From contig JASMDC010000016.1 of the NCBI GenBank assembly GCA_030753015.1, positions 10,773-74,772 of the forward strand: DNA of 64,000 nucleotides, given 5' to 3'. The notes beneath the pieces are model-generated. The model was not told the DNA's origin and did not search any database. It saw nothing but the letters and a program-made list of their open reading frames with translations. Every line of letters starts with the position of its first letter. The stretch's first letter is position 1. The translations under genes and the position numbers were made by a program. The DNA comes from Candidatus Undinarchaeales archaeon (GTDB lineage Archaea; SpSt-1190; JASMDC01). This document shows, piece by piece, positions 7,813 to 15,948 of the stretch.

Positions 7813-9351
7813 ATGAAAGGCGTTATCAGCTCCGGCCATCAGATCACAAGCGAGGTCGGTGCTCGGATTCTCAAGAACGGAGGGAATACCTTCGATGCCG
7901 CTGTCGCCGCATGCACCGCCAGCTGCATTACGGAGCCCACCCTTACAAGCCTCGGCGGTGGTGGCTTCGCCATCGTCCACGACGGTCCTACTAGCGAGGA
8001 TTGGATGCTTGACTTCTTTGTCGATATGCCCGGACTTGGAGGGGATGGCATCTCCATGGAAGGATTTGAGGATGTCACCGTCGACTTCGGTGGGAGCTTG
8101 GAGCACTACCACGCGGGCATCGGCTCGGCAACGCTTCCCGGGGTGCTCCCCGGGCTCCTCCACCTCCACGAAAGGGGAGGTACTCTTCCGCTGTGCGATG
8201 TCCTCGCTCCAGCGATCGAACTGGCAAAGCACGGGATCACGCTCACCCCGCATCAGGCCTCGTTCATCAAGCTCCTCTCGAACATCCTCGTCCTCACCCC
8301 CGAGAGCAGGAAGTTGTTCTTCTCGGACGGTAGCCCGAAGTCCGCTGGAGAGCTCTTCGTCAATCCGGACACGGGGCGTTTCCTCGAACTTTTCACGCAC
8401 GGTGACTGGCGAAGGACCCTTGAGGACGAGTTCTTCGGGAGAATCCTCGACCACATGGAACATGCTCCCGGGCTCATCACGTCCAAGGACGTTGAACACT
8501 ATACTCCCCTTTATACAGAACCCCTCTCCGCCTCGTTCCTGGACCAGCAGCTCATATCCAATCCGCCACCATCAATCGGTGGTCTCCTCATCGCGTTCAT
8601 CCTCAAGAGCATCGAACGACACGACCTGACGTCCCTTGAGCGCCTTGGCCCCGAGTACATCACCTATTTCGCCAATGCGCAGATCGCGTCGGTCGCCATG
8701 CGGCGGGAGATGATGGACGGGCATATCCACGACGAGGGCTTGGTCGAACGGGTGCTCGCGGCCGAGAGCATCGATCGTTTTACCAATGCGACACCCGTCA
8801 CGAACAACTCCCCCATGCTCGGTAACACGACCCATCTTTCTGTCACAGATGCGCATGGAACCGCGATAAGCCTCACCTCCTCCAACGGTGAGAACGCAGG
8901 CACCGTCATCCCCGGTACCGGCATCCAGTACAACAACATGCTCGGTGAGGGTGACCTCAATCCTGAAGGATGCCAGTCACATCCGGTGGGTAAAAGGCTT
9001 CCGTCATCCATGTCACCATCCATCGTCCTCCGCGATGGTAATGTGGTCGCGGTCCTTGGGAGCGGCGGCTCGGAACGCATCATCAGCGCCATCGCCCAGG
9101 TCATCCTCAACCACGTCGTGTTCGGGCTTGACGCCGCAAGTTCCGTGGAGGCCCCACGGGTCCACTACCACAGGGACATCCTCCAAATGGAACCCGGCTT
9201 CCCCGACACGACCATCAAGGCCCTCAGTAAACGGTTCGAAGTAAGTTCCTGGAAGGAGATGAACCTCTTCTTCGGAGGTGTCCATATGACCACGGGGAAC
9301 ACTGGTGGTGGCGATTCGAGACGAGCGGGTGCTGTTGTCCGTGTGGACTGA
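7813..9351 (+). CDS. ggt: Gamma-glutamyltranspeptidase family protein
   Basis: Ntn-hydrolase of 512 residues that in the family cleaves or transfers gamma-glutamyl groups from glutathione-like peptides. Evidence: the opening SSGHQITSEVGARILKNGGN, DAAVAACTAS, LGGGGFA, PPPSIGG, and the autoprocessing site GNTTHLSV, where Thr339 should become the N-terminal nucleophile of the small subunit. Late in the protein, KRLPSSMSPSIV and LGSGGSERI match the family. There is no signal peptide, unlike typical periplasmic enzymes, so it is probably cytoplasmic and may act on another gamma-glutamyl compound. ATG 7813 has GGTAGGATCAGG upstream, and TTAAAA lies about 42 nt upstream. Confidence 0.88.
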   Translation: MKGVISSGHQITSEVGARILKNGGNTFDAAVAACTASCITEPTLTSLGGGGFAIVHDGPTSEDWMLDFFVDMPGLGGDGISMEGFEDVTVDFGGSLEHYHAGIGSATLPGVLPGLLHLHERGGTLPLCDVLAPAIELAKHGITLTPHQASFIKLLSNILVLTPESRKLFFSDGSPKSAGELFVNPDTGRFLELFTHGDWRRTLEDEFFGRILDHMEHAPGLITSKDVEHYTPLYTEPLSASFLDQQLISNPPPSIGGLLIAFILKSIERHDLTSLERLGPEYITYFANAQIASVAMRREMMDGHIHDEGLVERVLAAESIDRFTNATPVTNNSPMLGNTTHLSVTDAHGTAISLTSSNGENAGTVIPGTGIQYNNMLGEGDLNPEGCQSHPVGKRLPSSMSPSIVLRDGNVVAVLGSGGSERIISAIAQVILNHVVFGLDAASSVEAPRVHYHRDILQMEPGFPDTTIKALSKRFEVSSWKEMNLFFGGVHMTTGNTGGGDSRRAGAVVRVD

Positions 9352-9398
9352 GCTCCCGTCGGCAAGGTTTATCAGATTGCGTACAATTCTCCCTATAC

Positions 9399-10061
9399 AT
9401 GAGAGTGGACGACCATTGCCTTACCATAGTGGGCCAAGGATTCGACTCGAACGTGCATGTCGTCCATGACGAGGGACATCATCTCATCATCGATGCAGGT
9501 ACGGGGCGTTACCACGACCGCATCATGCGAGCACTGGACGAGGTGGGTGTGCGCCCCGGTAATGTCACAGCCATCCTAATCACCCATACGCACGCGGACC
9601 ACGCCGGTGGAGTGAGCGCACTTCGGGACGCGCTGGACACCGATGTGCTCTGCCATGAGGACGAGGCGGACTTCTTACGCGAGGGATCAGTCCCCGACCT
9701 CTTCGGGATGCTTGAAGGACCTGCGCAATCAGTCGAGGTCATCGAGCTCACCGAGCATAAGGTGGTGAGGGTCGGCGGGCTCAGGTTCAAGGTGCTCCAT
9801 ACGCCCGGGCATAGCCCTGGATCGATTTGCCTTTTCGAAGAGAATGCAGGACTTCTTGTATCGGGTGACACCGTTTTCCCGGGCGGTTCCTTCGGTAGGA
9901 CCGACCTCGATGGAGGCAACACCAAACAGCTGATCGATTCATTGAATCGACTGTCGAAGCTGGACGCAGAGGTCATGCTGCCCGGCCACATGCCATCTGT
10001 CCCGCGCGATGCCAAGTCCCAGATACAGGCATCCTACCGGAACGCTCGCTTGATGCGGTAG
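9399..10061 (+). CDS. Metallo-beta-lactamase-fold hydrolase
   Basis: Protein of 220 residues with the full set of metal ligands of the glyoxalase-II-like MBL family: THTHADHAGG (His63, His65, Asp67, His68), HTPGHSPG (His137), SGDTVF (Asp157) and LPGHMP (His197). Members hydrolyse thioesters or related bonds using two metal ions; the substrate cannot be named. Length and motif order are normal. A TTTATCA element lies about 30 nt before ATG 9399, consistent with a very short leader. It stands between gamma-glutamyltranspeptidase and a divergently oriented TIM-barrel gene. The combination with ggt hints at thiol or glutathione-analogue metabolism, which is inference only. Confidence 0.85.
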   Translation: MRVDDHCLTIVGQGFDSNVHVVHDEGHHLIIDAGTGRYHDRIMRALDEVGVRPGNVTAILITHTHADHAGGVSALRDALDTDVLCHEDEADFLREGSVPDLFGMLEGPAQSVEVIELTEHKVVRVGGLRFKVLHTPGHSPGSICLFEENAGLLVSGDTVFPGGSFGRTDLDGGNTKQLIDSLNRLSKLDAEVMLPGHMPSVPRDAKSQIQASYRNARLMR

Positions 10062-10073
10062 TCCGGCCCAGGA

Positions 10074-10937
10074 TCAGAAGTAACCCGCATCGTTCAGGTA
10101 ATCGACCGAACGCTCGAGCTCTTCTGCACACTCATCGTACGAACCCTTGAGATGGATCTCAAGTGTATGTGTAGTATCCGGGAGCCTGCCGAGCTCCTCG
10201 ATAGCACTTCGATAATCCTTCACTGCCCCGTGAGACGTTTCGGGTCCAAGGGGTGCGTGAGCGTCCGTATCACCATCGTTGTAGTGCAGGTGCGTGTGCA
10301 CGATTTCTTCTCCATACCGTTCGATGAGGCTCTCTACATTCCTTCCTCGGATGTTGAAGTGCCCCAGATCGAGCGTCATACGTGCGTAGGACAGGTCAGG
10401 ATTCGTGGATCGGTCACGTTCCACGAGCGCGAGTAGACGCTCCATATCGGTGCTACCTATGAAGTTGAGGTTCTCGAAGGCCACGATCACTCCTTTCTCA
10501 GCAGCGTAGGACGCGACCTCGCACACGGATCGATAAGCAATGTCCAGACGTCCTCTGTCAGTGATGCCGAACGCCTCCTCCCATTCCGGATCGCAGAACT
10601 CATAGCCGGGATGAACGATGACTGTCCGTGCCCCGAGTTCGTTCGCCAGGTCTATGGCTTCATGTGTCTCGCGCAGACCTTTGTCGACCAGCGTCTGGTC
10701 CTCCGAAGAGAGGTTGTTCCACATGGGGGCGTGTATGCTGCCCACGTCAAGTCCTTGCTCATCGAACTGTTCCTTGTACTCGTTGATGTGGTCGCGGACC
10801 TCGTCAACGTGAACGGACGATATCTCGAGGCCCAGATGAAGTCCTTTTCGTTCGTTGAGCTCGTTCACTGCCCGGGCCGTTTCTTCAAGTGCCTTGTTGA
10901 CGGCTCCTGATGAAACGTAAACATTATACCGTCCCAC
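10074..10937 (-). CDS. Xylose-isomerase-like TIM-barrel protein (AP endonuclease 2 family)
   Basis: Protein of 287 residues with the sugar phosphate isomerase / endonuclease IV barrel. Typical metal-site stretches are GSIHAPMW, TVIVHPGYEF, VIVAFENLNF, MTLDLGHFNI, VHTHLHYNDG and LEIHLKGSY. Endonuclease IV itself has further conserved His/Asp/Glu positions that I cannot match with certainty, so a sugar isomerase/epimerase role is equally possible. The start is GTG 10937; TATA-like CTATAAG on the minus strand (about 10965-10972) lies about 30 nt upstream, supporting a nearly leaderless start. Downstream it converges on the MBL-fold gene with 12 nt between stops. Confidence 0.75.
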   Translation of the reverse strand: MGRYNVYVSSGAVNKALEETARAVNELNERKGLHLGLEISSVHVDEVRDHINEYKEQFDEQGLDVGSIHAPMWNNLSSEDQTLVDKGLRETHEAIDLANELGARTVIVHPGYEFCDPEWEEAFGITDRGRLDIAYRSVCEVASYAAEKGVIVAFENLNFIGSTDMERLLALVERDRSTNPDLSYARMTLDLGHFNIRGRNVESLIERYGEEIVHTHLHYNDGDTDAHAPLGPETSHGAVKDYRSAIEELGRLPDTTHTLEIHLKGSYDECAEELERSVDYLNDAGYF

Positions 10938-10990
10938 TGGACCGTACCGCTTGGCCGTCGGTTCTTATAGCTTCCCTTTCCGCTGACCGA

Positions 10991-11824
10991 TCACTTGCAT
11001 GTAAAGCTAGTTAGCGTCTTCTGACCCTTTGGTATAGATCCAAGACCGATATCCAACAATGACGCGAACTGTCGGCAGTTGGCCGGAGCGCTCCCACGCG
11101 GATGATTGTTGAAGTACCCAAGAACGACCTCGGCCTCTGAGCACAGTGCTCGAATGGGATCGACCCACGTCGCCAGCTCATCGGGTGAGTAATGGTAGGT
11201 GTACCAGTGACGAGGATTCAGGCCATGCCACCGCACATAGGCAAGATCGGATGTCACCTCGGGTGCTGTCCTTAGCCCCGGCTCGTCCACAACACAAACC
11301 GCGGTGTTCCGACTGACGAGAACCTCCCTGACATCGGGGTGGAGCCTGCTTTCATCGTACCAGCTCTTATGGCGGAACTCTACAGCGAACCGTGGACTGG
11401 GCGGGATGAGGTCGAGGAACGTGGCCAGCGTATCGATGGATTTTCGTGTGAAGGAAGGCGGGAGCTGGACGAGCACAGCTGCCAATAATCCTGCATCCTC
11501 CAACGGTCCCATCCGGGCCATGTACTCCTCAAGGAGACCTTCGCATCCTTCCAGCCTATGCTCGTGTGTAATGCTTTGATGTAACTTGGCGGCGTATCGG
11601 AAGCCGTCCGGAGCACGATCACACCAGCGTGTTACCATGGAAGCTGCCGGCAGTCGATAGAAGGTCGAGTTCACCTCGACCGTGGGGAACACCCGAGCGT
11701 ACAATGGAAGCATACGTGTCGGATCCGTCCCCTGAGGATAGAAAGGGCCGTTCCACTCACGGTAGCTCCACCCACTGCATCCAAGGAGGAGGTTCGAGGG
11801 CGCTGATTCGTCCTTGATGGACAC
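10991..11824 (-). CDS. DUF72 (YecE-like) protein
   Basis: Protein of 277 residues with the DUF72 TIM-barrel signatures LLLGCSGWSYREWNGPFYP, PTVEVNSTFYRLP, FRYAAKLHQSITH, VLVQLPPSF, FAVEFRHKSW and LAYVRWHGLN. The biochemical role of the family is unknown. GTG 11824 was chosen because it lies about 25 nt from the TATA-like element at 11846-11853 and immediately precedes the conserved domain. A longer frame to 11914 would overlap the divergent neighbour and its promoter. No operon partner on this strand. Confidence 0.85.
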   Translation of the reverse strand: MSIKDESAPSNLLLGCSGWSYREWNGPFYPQGTDPTRMLPLYARVFPTVEVNSTFYRLPAASMVTRWCDRAPDGFRYAAKLHQSITHEHRLEGCEGLLEEYMARMGPLEDAGLLAAVLVQLPPSFTRKSIDTLATFLDLIPPSPRFAVEFRHKSWYDESRLHPDVREVLVSRNTAVCVVDEPGLRTAPEVTSDLAYVRWHGLNPRHWYTYHYSPDELATWVDPIRALCSEAEVVLGYFNNHPRGSAPANCRQFASLLDIGLGSIPKGQKTLTSFTCK

Positions 11825-11845
11825 GATGCCGCCTCCGAGGCAAAG

Positions 11846-11853
11846 CTTTATTA
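11846..11853. promoter_or_regulatory. Shared TATA element between divergent genes
   Basis: ctttatta lies midway between GTG 11824 (minus strand, about 25 nt) and ATG 11877 (plus strand, about 27 nt). Both neighbours would be leaderless. It mirrors the arrangement at 5885-5894. Confidence 0.5.
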
Positions 11854-11876
11854 CGCTAACCGCGGTCTCTTCGGCC

Positions 11877-12434
11877 ATGGCCCAGGACATCCTCGACCTC
11901 CTGAACGAGACCACCCTTCAGCTTCTCATGACGCTGGACGGTGTCGGTGACCGGGGCGCCACACGATCCGACCTCCTGGTCACTGCTCTCCCCTCAACGA
12001 CAGTCAGACGTTACCTTGAGCTCTTCTACGAGCTGAGGATGGTCACCATGGTATCGAACGAAGGTACCGAACCTCGATACGTACTGGACCATGATAGCAC
12101 CGTGCTCATTTTGCTCCTGGGTATTATCGAAGCGAACAACAACCGATTGTTCCTCAAGCGAACGAACGACGATTCCGAACAGGCCGCTCTTGCCGAGGAC
12201 CTCGACACCATCTGTGCTGATGGTGCTAACGATATAGTCATCTACAAGCCCTTGGAGAAGCGGTTCCTCGTCGTCAAGAGCTTCAAGCGAGCTGACGAAT
12301 CATTCGCCTATATACCGCACCATCCAGTCTCGGTCGTGGACATGGACACCGTGCAAACAATAAGGGACAAGGTCCACATCATCAAGGGTTATCGCAAGGT
12401 CATCGCTGCTATGCTCCTCAATGAGGAAGAGTGA
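11877..12434 (+). CDS. Winged-helix-like regulator of unknown target
   Basis: Protein of 185 residues. The first 65 (DILDLLNETTLQLLMTLDG, ATRSDLLVTALPSTTVRRYLELFYELRMV) read as a helix-turn-helix/winged-helix domain: a helical opening, a TTVRRYLELF recognition-like helix and a wing ending VSNEGTEPRYVLD. The rest alternates strands and helices and ends VHIIKGYRKVIAAMLL. I do not recognise the C-terminal domain. ATG 11877 is 27 nt from the TATA element at 11846-11853. The amidohydrolase gene starts 4 nt after its stop, so they form an operon. A role in controlling that gene is possible but unproven. Confidence 0.6.
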   Translation: MAQDILDLLNETTLQLLMTLDGVGDRGATRSDLLVTALPSTTVRRYLELFYELRMVTMVSNEGTEPRYVLDHDSTVLILLLGIIEANNNRLFLKRTNDDSEQAALAEDLDTICADGANDIVIYKPLEKRFLVVKSFKRADESFAYIPHHPVSVVDMDTVQTIRDKVHIIKGYRKVIAAMLLNEEE

Positions 12435-12438
12435 TAGG

Positions 12439-13761
12439 ATGGACCTTATCGTCAAGGGAGGGCGTCTAGTAACTCCCCTCTCGGTTTTTGAGGGCGATAT
12501 CGGTATCACTGACGGTCGCATAGAAAGGATCGCGCGTAGCATCTCCGATAGTCCTGATGAGGTCCTCAATGCCAAGGGTATGCTGGTGTTTCCCGGGATG
12601 ATCGACCCCCATGTCCACGTTCATGATCCCTTACCTCCGTTCATAGACAGGGAGGACTTCGGCTCGGCCACGGTGGCTGCAGCCTGCGGAGGTCTGACCA
12701 CGATCATCGAGATGCCCACGGACACTCCGCTCCTAGAGTCTGCTGCGATCCGCGAGAAGATCGCGGCCGGCAAGGACCTGGCGAACATCGACTTCGCCCT
12801 TCATGCGGGGAATATGACACCAGATGCCATCAGTTCCATCGGTGACATGGTACGAGAGGGTATCACTTCTTTCAAGGGATTCCTCAGCCCTCCTTACAAG
12901 CTCAATGACGGACAGGTGCTCGAGTTCCTCAGGGAGGTCGAGCGCCACGATTGCACCGCTCTCTTCCACTGCGAGAACGGGGAGATCATTGACAATGAGA
13001 CCGAACTGCGTATGAAGGAGGGTGACGACCCTGTGCTTCACAGCCTCGGTCGACCCAACATCGCAGAGGAGGAGGCTGTGGCCCGTATGTGCCGGTTCGC
13101 CAGTCACACGGACACTAAGCTCCACGTCGTGCACGTCTCTACACGCGAGGGTGCACAGGAGGTCGCTCGTTGGCGTTCGGATCACGCGGTCACCGGCGAG
13201 GTGTGCACACATCACCTCGTGTTCACTCGCGATGCCATGCATGAGCAGGGTCCATTCCTCAAGATGAATCCACCGCTGCGTGGAGTGGACGATGTCCATG
13301 CGCTGTGGACGGCACTTGCCGATGGCACTCTCGATATGGTGGCGACCGACCACTTCTCCTGCTTCCGCAAGGAAAAGGAAGCGGGTATCTGGGAAGCGCC
13401 ATCGGGTGTCCCCGGTATCGAGACAATGGTGCCTCTCGTGCTCTCTTTGGGCGTGAACGAGGGTCGCCTCACCCTCAGACGGGCGTGCGAGGTGCTATCA
13501 ACAAACGCTGCGAAGGTGTTCGGTCTCTACCCGAACAAGGGCTCGCTCCAGGTGGGGACCGACGCGGACCTCACAATCGTCGACCTCAAGGCCACCAAGC
13601 GCATCACCGCCGACGACCTCCACTACCGCGTCGGATGGACACCGTACGAGGGGATGACCGTTCGGGGCCTGCCCGTGGCCACGGTCGTCCGGGGGAAGAT
13701 CGTGGCTAGGGACGGCGAGTTCATCGGTCGGAACGGACCAGCGGTCTACATTAAACGCTGA
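12439..13761 (+). CDS. Cyclic amidohydrolase (dihydroorotase / hydantoinase / allantoinase family)
   Basis: Protein of 440 residues of the amidohydrolase superfamily. Metal ligands are visible: DPHVHVH (His58, His60), carboxylated Lys146 in TSFKGF, LFHCEN (His177), VVHVST (His232) and VATDHFSC (Asp304). KMNPPLR and the late NPNKGSLQVGTDAD-like stretch are typical of dihydroorotase, allantoinase and hydantoinase. Dihydroorotase usually has an arginine two residues after the second metal His to hold the substrate carboxylate. Here the segment reads HVHVHDP, so the substrate is uncertain. ATG 12439 was chosen over 12421 because GAGTGATAGG lies directly upstream and it begins 4 nt after the previous stop. 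Confidence 0.8.
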   Translation: MDLIVKGGRLVTPLSVFEGDIGITDGRIERIARSISDSPDEVLNAKGMLVFPGMIDPHVHVHDPLPPFIDREDFGSATVAAACGGLTTIIEMPTDTPLLESAAIREKIAAGKDLANIDFALHAGNMTPDAISSIGDMVREGITSFKGFLSPPYKLNDGQVLEFLREVERHDCTALFHCENGEIIDNETELRMKEGDDPVLHSLGRPNIAEEEAVARMCRFASHTDTKLHVVHVSTREGAQEVARWRSDHAVTGEVCTHHLVFTRDAMHEQGPFLKMNPPLRGVDDVHALWTALADGTLDMVATDHFSCFRKEKEAGIWEAPSGVPGIETMVPLVLSLGVNEGRLTLRRACEVLSTNAAKVFGLYPNKGSLQVGTDADLTIVDLKATKRITADDLHYRVGWTPYEGMTVRGLPVATVVRGKIVARDGEFIGRNGPAVYIKR

Positions 13762-13764
13762 GCG

Positions 13765-14808
13765 TCACTCCCCCATCGAGAGGGTCCGAGCCCATTCCAC
13801 GATTCGTTCCATCCCTTCCCGTGGTCCAATCTTCGGAGTCCATCCGAGGGTGTCCCTGATACGGGAGAGGTCAGAGATGTACACCTTCTGGTCCGAAGGA
13901 CGCCAGTCAGCGAACGACAGCTCGCTCTGTATCCCGGTGAGCTCCTTGAGGATGTCTAGAAGCTCAAGCAAAGATAGCGTATTGTCTGGCCCTCCTCCGG
14001 TATTGAAGACTCCCTGGCGGAGCGTACTGTTGTAGAACGCATCATACGCCTCCACGAGATCGGTGACATACAGAACGTCACGCACCTGCTTCCCGTCTCC
14101 AAAGATCGTCAGGGGCTGTCCACTGAGCGTTGCCAAGGTGAACCACATCACCCATCCCTGGTCAGCCACTCCGAGCTGTCGTGTCCCGTAGATGCACGAC
14201 ATGCGGAACACGCCTGTGCGTAGTCCGTAGAGGTGGCCATAATCCTGGACATAGAGGTCGCCGGTGAGCTTCGAGCAGCCGTAGGGCGTATGCTCGCATC
14301 GGTCGATAGAGAACACCTCGGTTATCCCGGCTCGGTCGGCGAAGCGGTATCGTGTGTCCTCCTCACTAACCGGGACAGTATTGACGTTGTCCCCGTACAC
14401 CTTGTTGGTGGAGCAGTAGACAATAGCAGGATTGGAGTCCGAACGACGCGCTGCTTCAAGCACGTTGAATGTGCCCTGGGCGTTGACAGTGAAGTCCTGC
14501 CCGGGATCGGTGACAGAAGTCGTCACTGCCGTCTGTGCCGCAGTATGGACGATGAGGTCCACGTCCTGCATGAGCGGAAGCAGTGCTCCGAAATCACGGA
14601 CGTCCTGCTTGATGAGCTTGACCGATGGGAAGTTACGCTCGAGATAATCATGATTGTAGATCGGATTCACTACGCTCTGGCGCTTGAGGAGCTCGGCTCG
14701 GGATAGGTTGTCCACGCAGACCACCTCTGCTCCCCTCTTAGCATAGAACTCAGCCACGTGGGAACCGATGAATCCCATGCCGCCGGTGACGAGTACCTTC
14801 ATTGTCAT
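13765..14808 (-). CDS. NAD-dependent nucleotide-sugar epimerase, CDP-tyvelose/paratose 2-epimerase-like
   Basis: Extended short-chain dehydrogenase of 347 residues: GGMGFIGSH near the start binds NAD, the active site has CSTNKVYGDNVN and PYGCSKLTGDLY with the YxxxK pair. The block DYGHLYGLRTGVFRMSCIYG followed by GVADQGWVMWF is characteristic of CDP-tyvelose 2-epimerase relatives. Such enzymes make deoxysugars for surface glycans. ATG 14808 (MTMKVLVTGG) has AAGGAG 6-11 nt upstream; ATG 14820 would put that Shine-Dalgarno inside the gene. It follows a second epimerase by 27 nt in a three-gene run with trxB. Confidence 0.82.
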   Translation of the reverse strand: MTMKVLVTGGMGFIGSHVAEFYAKRGAEVVCVDNLSRAELLKRQSVVNPIYNHDYLERNFPSVKLIKQDVRDFGALLPLMQDVDLIVHTAAQTAVTTSVTDPGQDFTVNAQGTFNVLEAARRSDSNPAIVYCSTNKVYGDNVNTVPVSEEDTRYRFADRAGITEVFSIDRCEHTPYGCSKLTGDLYVQDYGHLYGLRTGVFRMSCIYGTRQLGVADQGWVMWFTLATLSGQPLTIFGDGKQVRDVLYVTDLVEAYDAFYNSTLRQGVFNTGGGPDNTLSLLELLDILKELTGIQSELSFADWRPSDQKVYISDLSRIRDTLGWTPKIGPREGMERIVEWARTLSMGE

Positions 14809-14835
14809 ATTCTCCTTCATTCTAGCTCGATCACT

Positions 14836-15948
14836 CTAAATAAGACCCTTCTCCTCAAGCTCACGCTCGGCCTGGTCGAAACCGTCTTTCGCTTCGACAT
14901 CAGCACCCCAGCCGACGAGGTCGCGCATACCGTCAGCAAGCCCAATGGAAGGCTCGAAACCGAGGGACCGAATACGCGACATATCCGCGTAGCAGTGGCG
15001 GACGTCCCCCTTTCGGAACTCCTCTGTGATCCGTGGCCTCACGTCCGAACCATAGAGTTCTGCGAGGGTGCTAGCGATCTCTTTAATGGTCACGGGCGTA
15101 CCGCTACCAACGTTGAACACCTTCCCGTTGGCTTCGGGGCGCTCCATGCACAGGAGATTTGCGCGGACCACATCGTGAACGGAGATGAAGTCACGTGTCT
15201 GGAGGCCGTCCTCGAAGATAACGACAGGATTCCCGTTCTTGATACGTGAGGAGAATATCGCGCACACTCCTGTATAAGGATTCGAGAGCGACTGTCGAGG
15301 ACCGTACACGTTGAAGAACCGAAGGGCCGTAGCTCCGAAACCATAGGTCCTTCCGAGCATGAGCACCATATGCTCTTGGTCACGCTTGCCTAGAGCGTAC
15401 ACCGAGTTAGGATGCTGCTGCGCGTCCTCAGGTGTGGGTATCGGGCGACAAGCACCACCACAAGATGGACATACAGGTTCCCATTGCTTGAGACGCATCT
15501 GCTCCTTTCCACGGAGCGGTGGTCTGACGGTCCCACACCTGTCGCACGAGTACGCTCCCTCGCCGTACGTCGCCATCGACGAAGCGACGATGACCTTGCG
15601 CACGTCAGTCTCACGGTTGACGATCTCATTCATGAGCACGGCCGTACCCAATGAGTTGGACCGTACATAGTGTCCTATACGGTACATCGACTGCCCTACA
15701 CCGACCGCTGACGCAAAGTGGAAGACGACCGAGACGCCGCCCAGTGATGCACGTACATCATCTGGCTCGCACACGTCACCGATTATGTACTCGGCCCCCG
15801 GATTTAGGTAATCCGGCTTCTTTCCACCATGGACCTGTTCGTCCAGAGTATCGAGAACGCGTACAGTGTGCCCACCTGAGACCAAGGAGTCCACGAGGTG
15901 AGAGCCTATGAAGCCCGCTCCACCGGTGACGAGGACATGCTCGCTCAT
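14836..15948 (-). CDS. NAD-dependent nucleotide-sugar epimerase with zinc-ribbon insertion (dTDP-rhamnose 4-epimerase-like)
   Basis: Protein of 370 residues, extended SDR fold: GGAGFIGSH (9-17), active-site SSM, and SVYALGK with Tyr184 and Lys188. Between the catalytic Ser and Tyr it carries a CDRC...CPSC ribbon (Cys135, 138, 160, 163) with a WEPVCPSCG segment followed by PIPTPED. That arrangement is like dTDP-L-rhamnose 4-epimerase relatives. It probably supplies an activated sugar for surface glycans. The start ATG 15948 is preceded by GGGAAGG and overlaps the trxB stop by 4 nt, so translation is coupled to thioredoxin reductase. Confidence 0.82.
   Translation of the reverse strand: MSEHVLVTGGAGFIGSHLVDSLVSGGHTVRVLDTLDEQVHGGKKPDYLNPGAEYIIGDVCEPDDVRASLGGVSVVFHFASAVGVGQSMYRIGHYVRSNSLGTAVLMNEIVNRETDVRKVIVASSMATYGEGAYSCDRCGTVRPPLRGKEQMRLKQWEPVCPSCGGACRPIPTPEDAQQHPNSVYALGKRDQEHMVLMLGRTYGFGATALRFFNVYGPRQSLSNPYTGVCAIFSSRIKNGNPVVIFEDGLQTRDFISVHDVVRANLLCMERPEANGKVFNVGSGTPVTIKEIASTLAELYGSDVRPRITEEFRKGDVRHCYADMSRIRSLGFEPSIGLADGMRDLVGWGADVEAKDGFDQAERELEEKGLI

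Noticed and set aside
7480-8499. Long minus-strand frame of 339 codons opposite ggt
   Set aside because: It lies antisense to a well-supported enzyme gene, has no recognisable domain, and reflects the high GC content.
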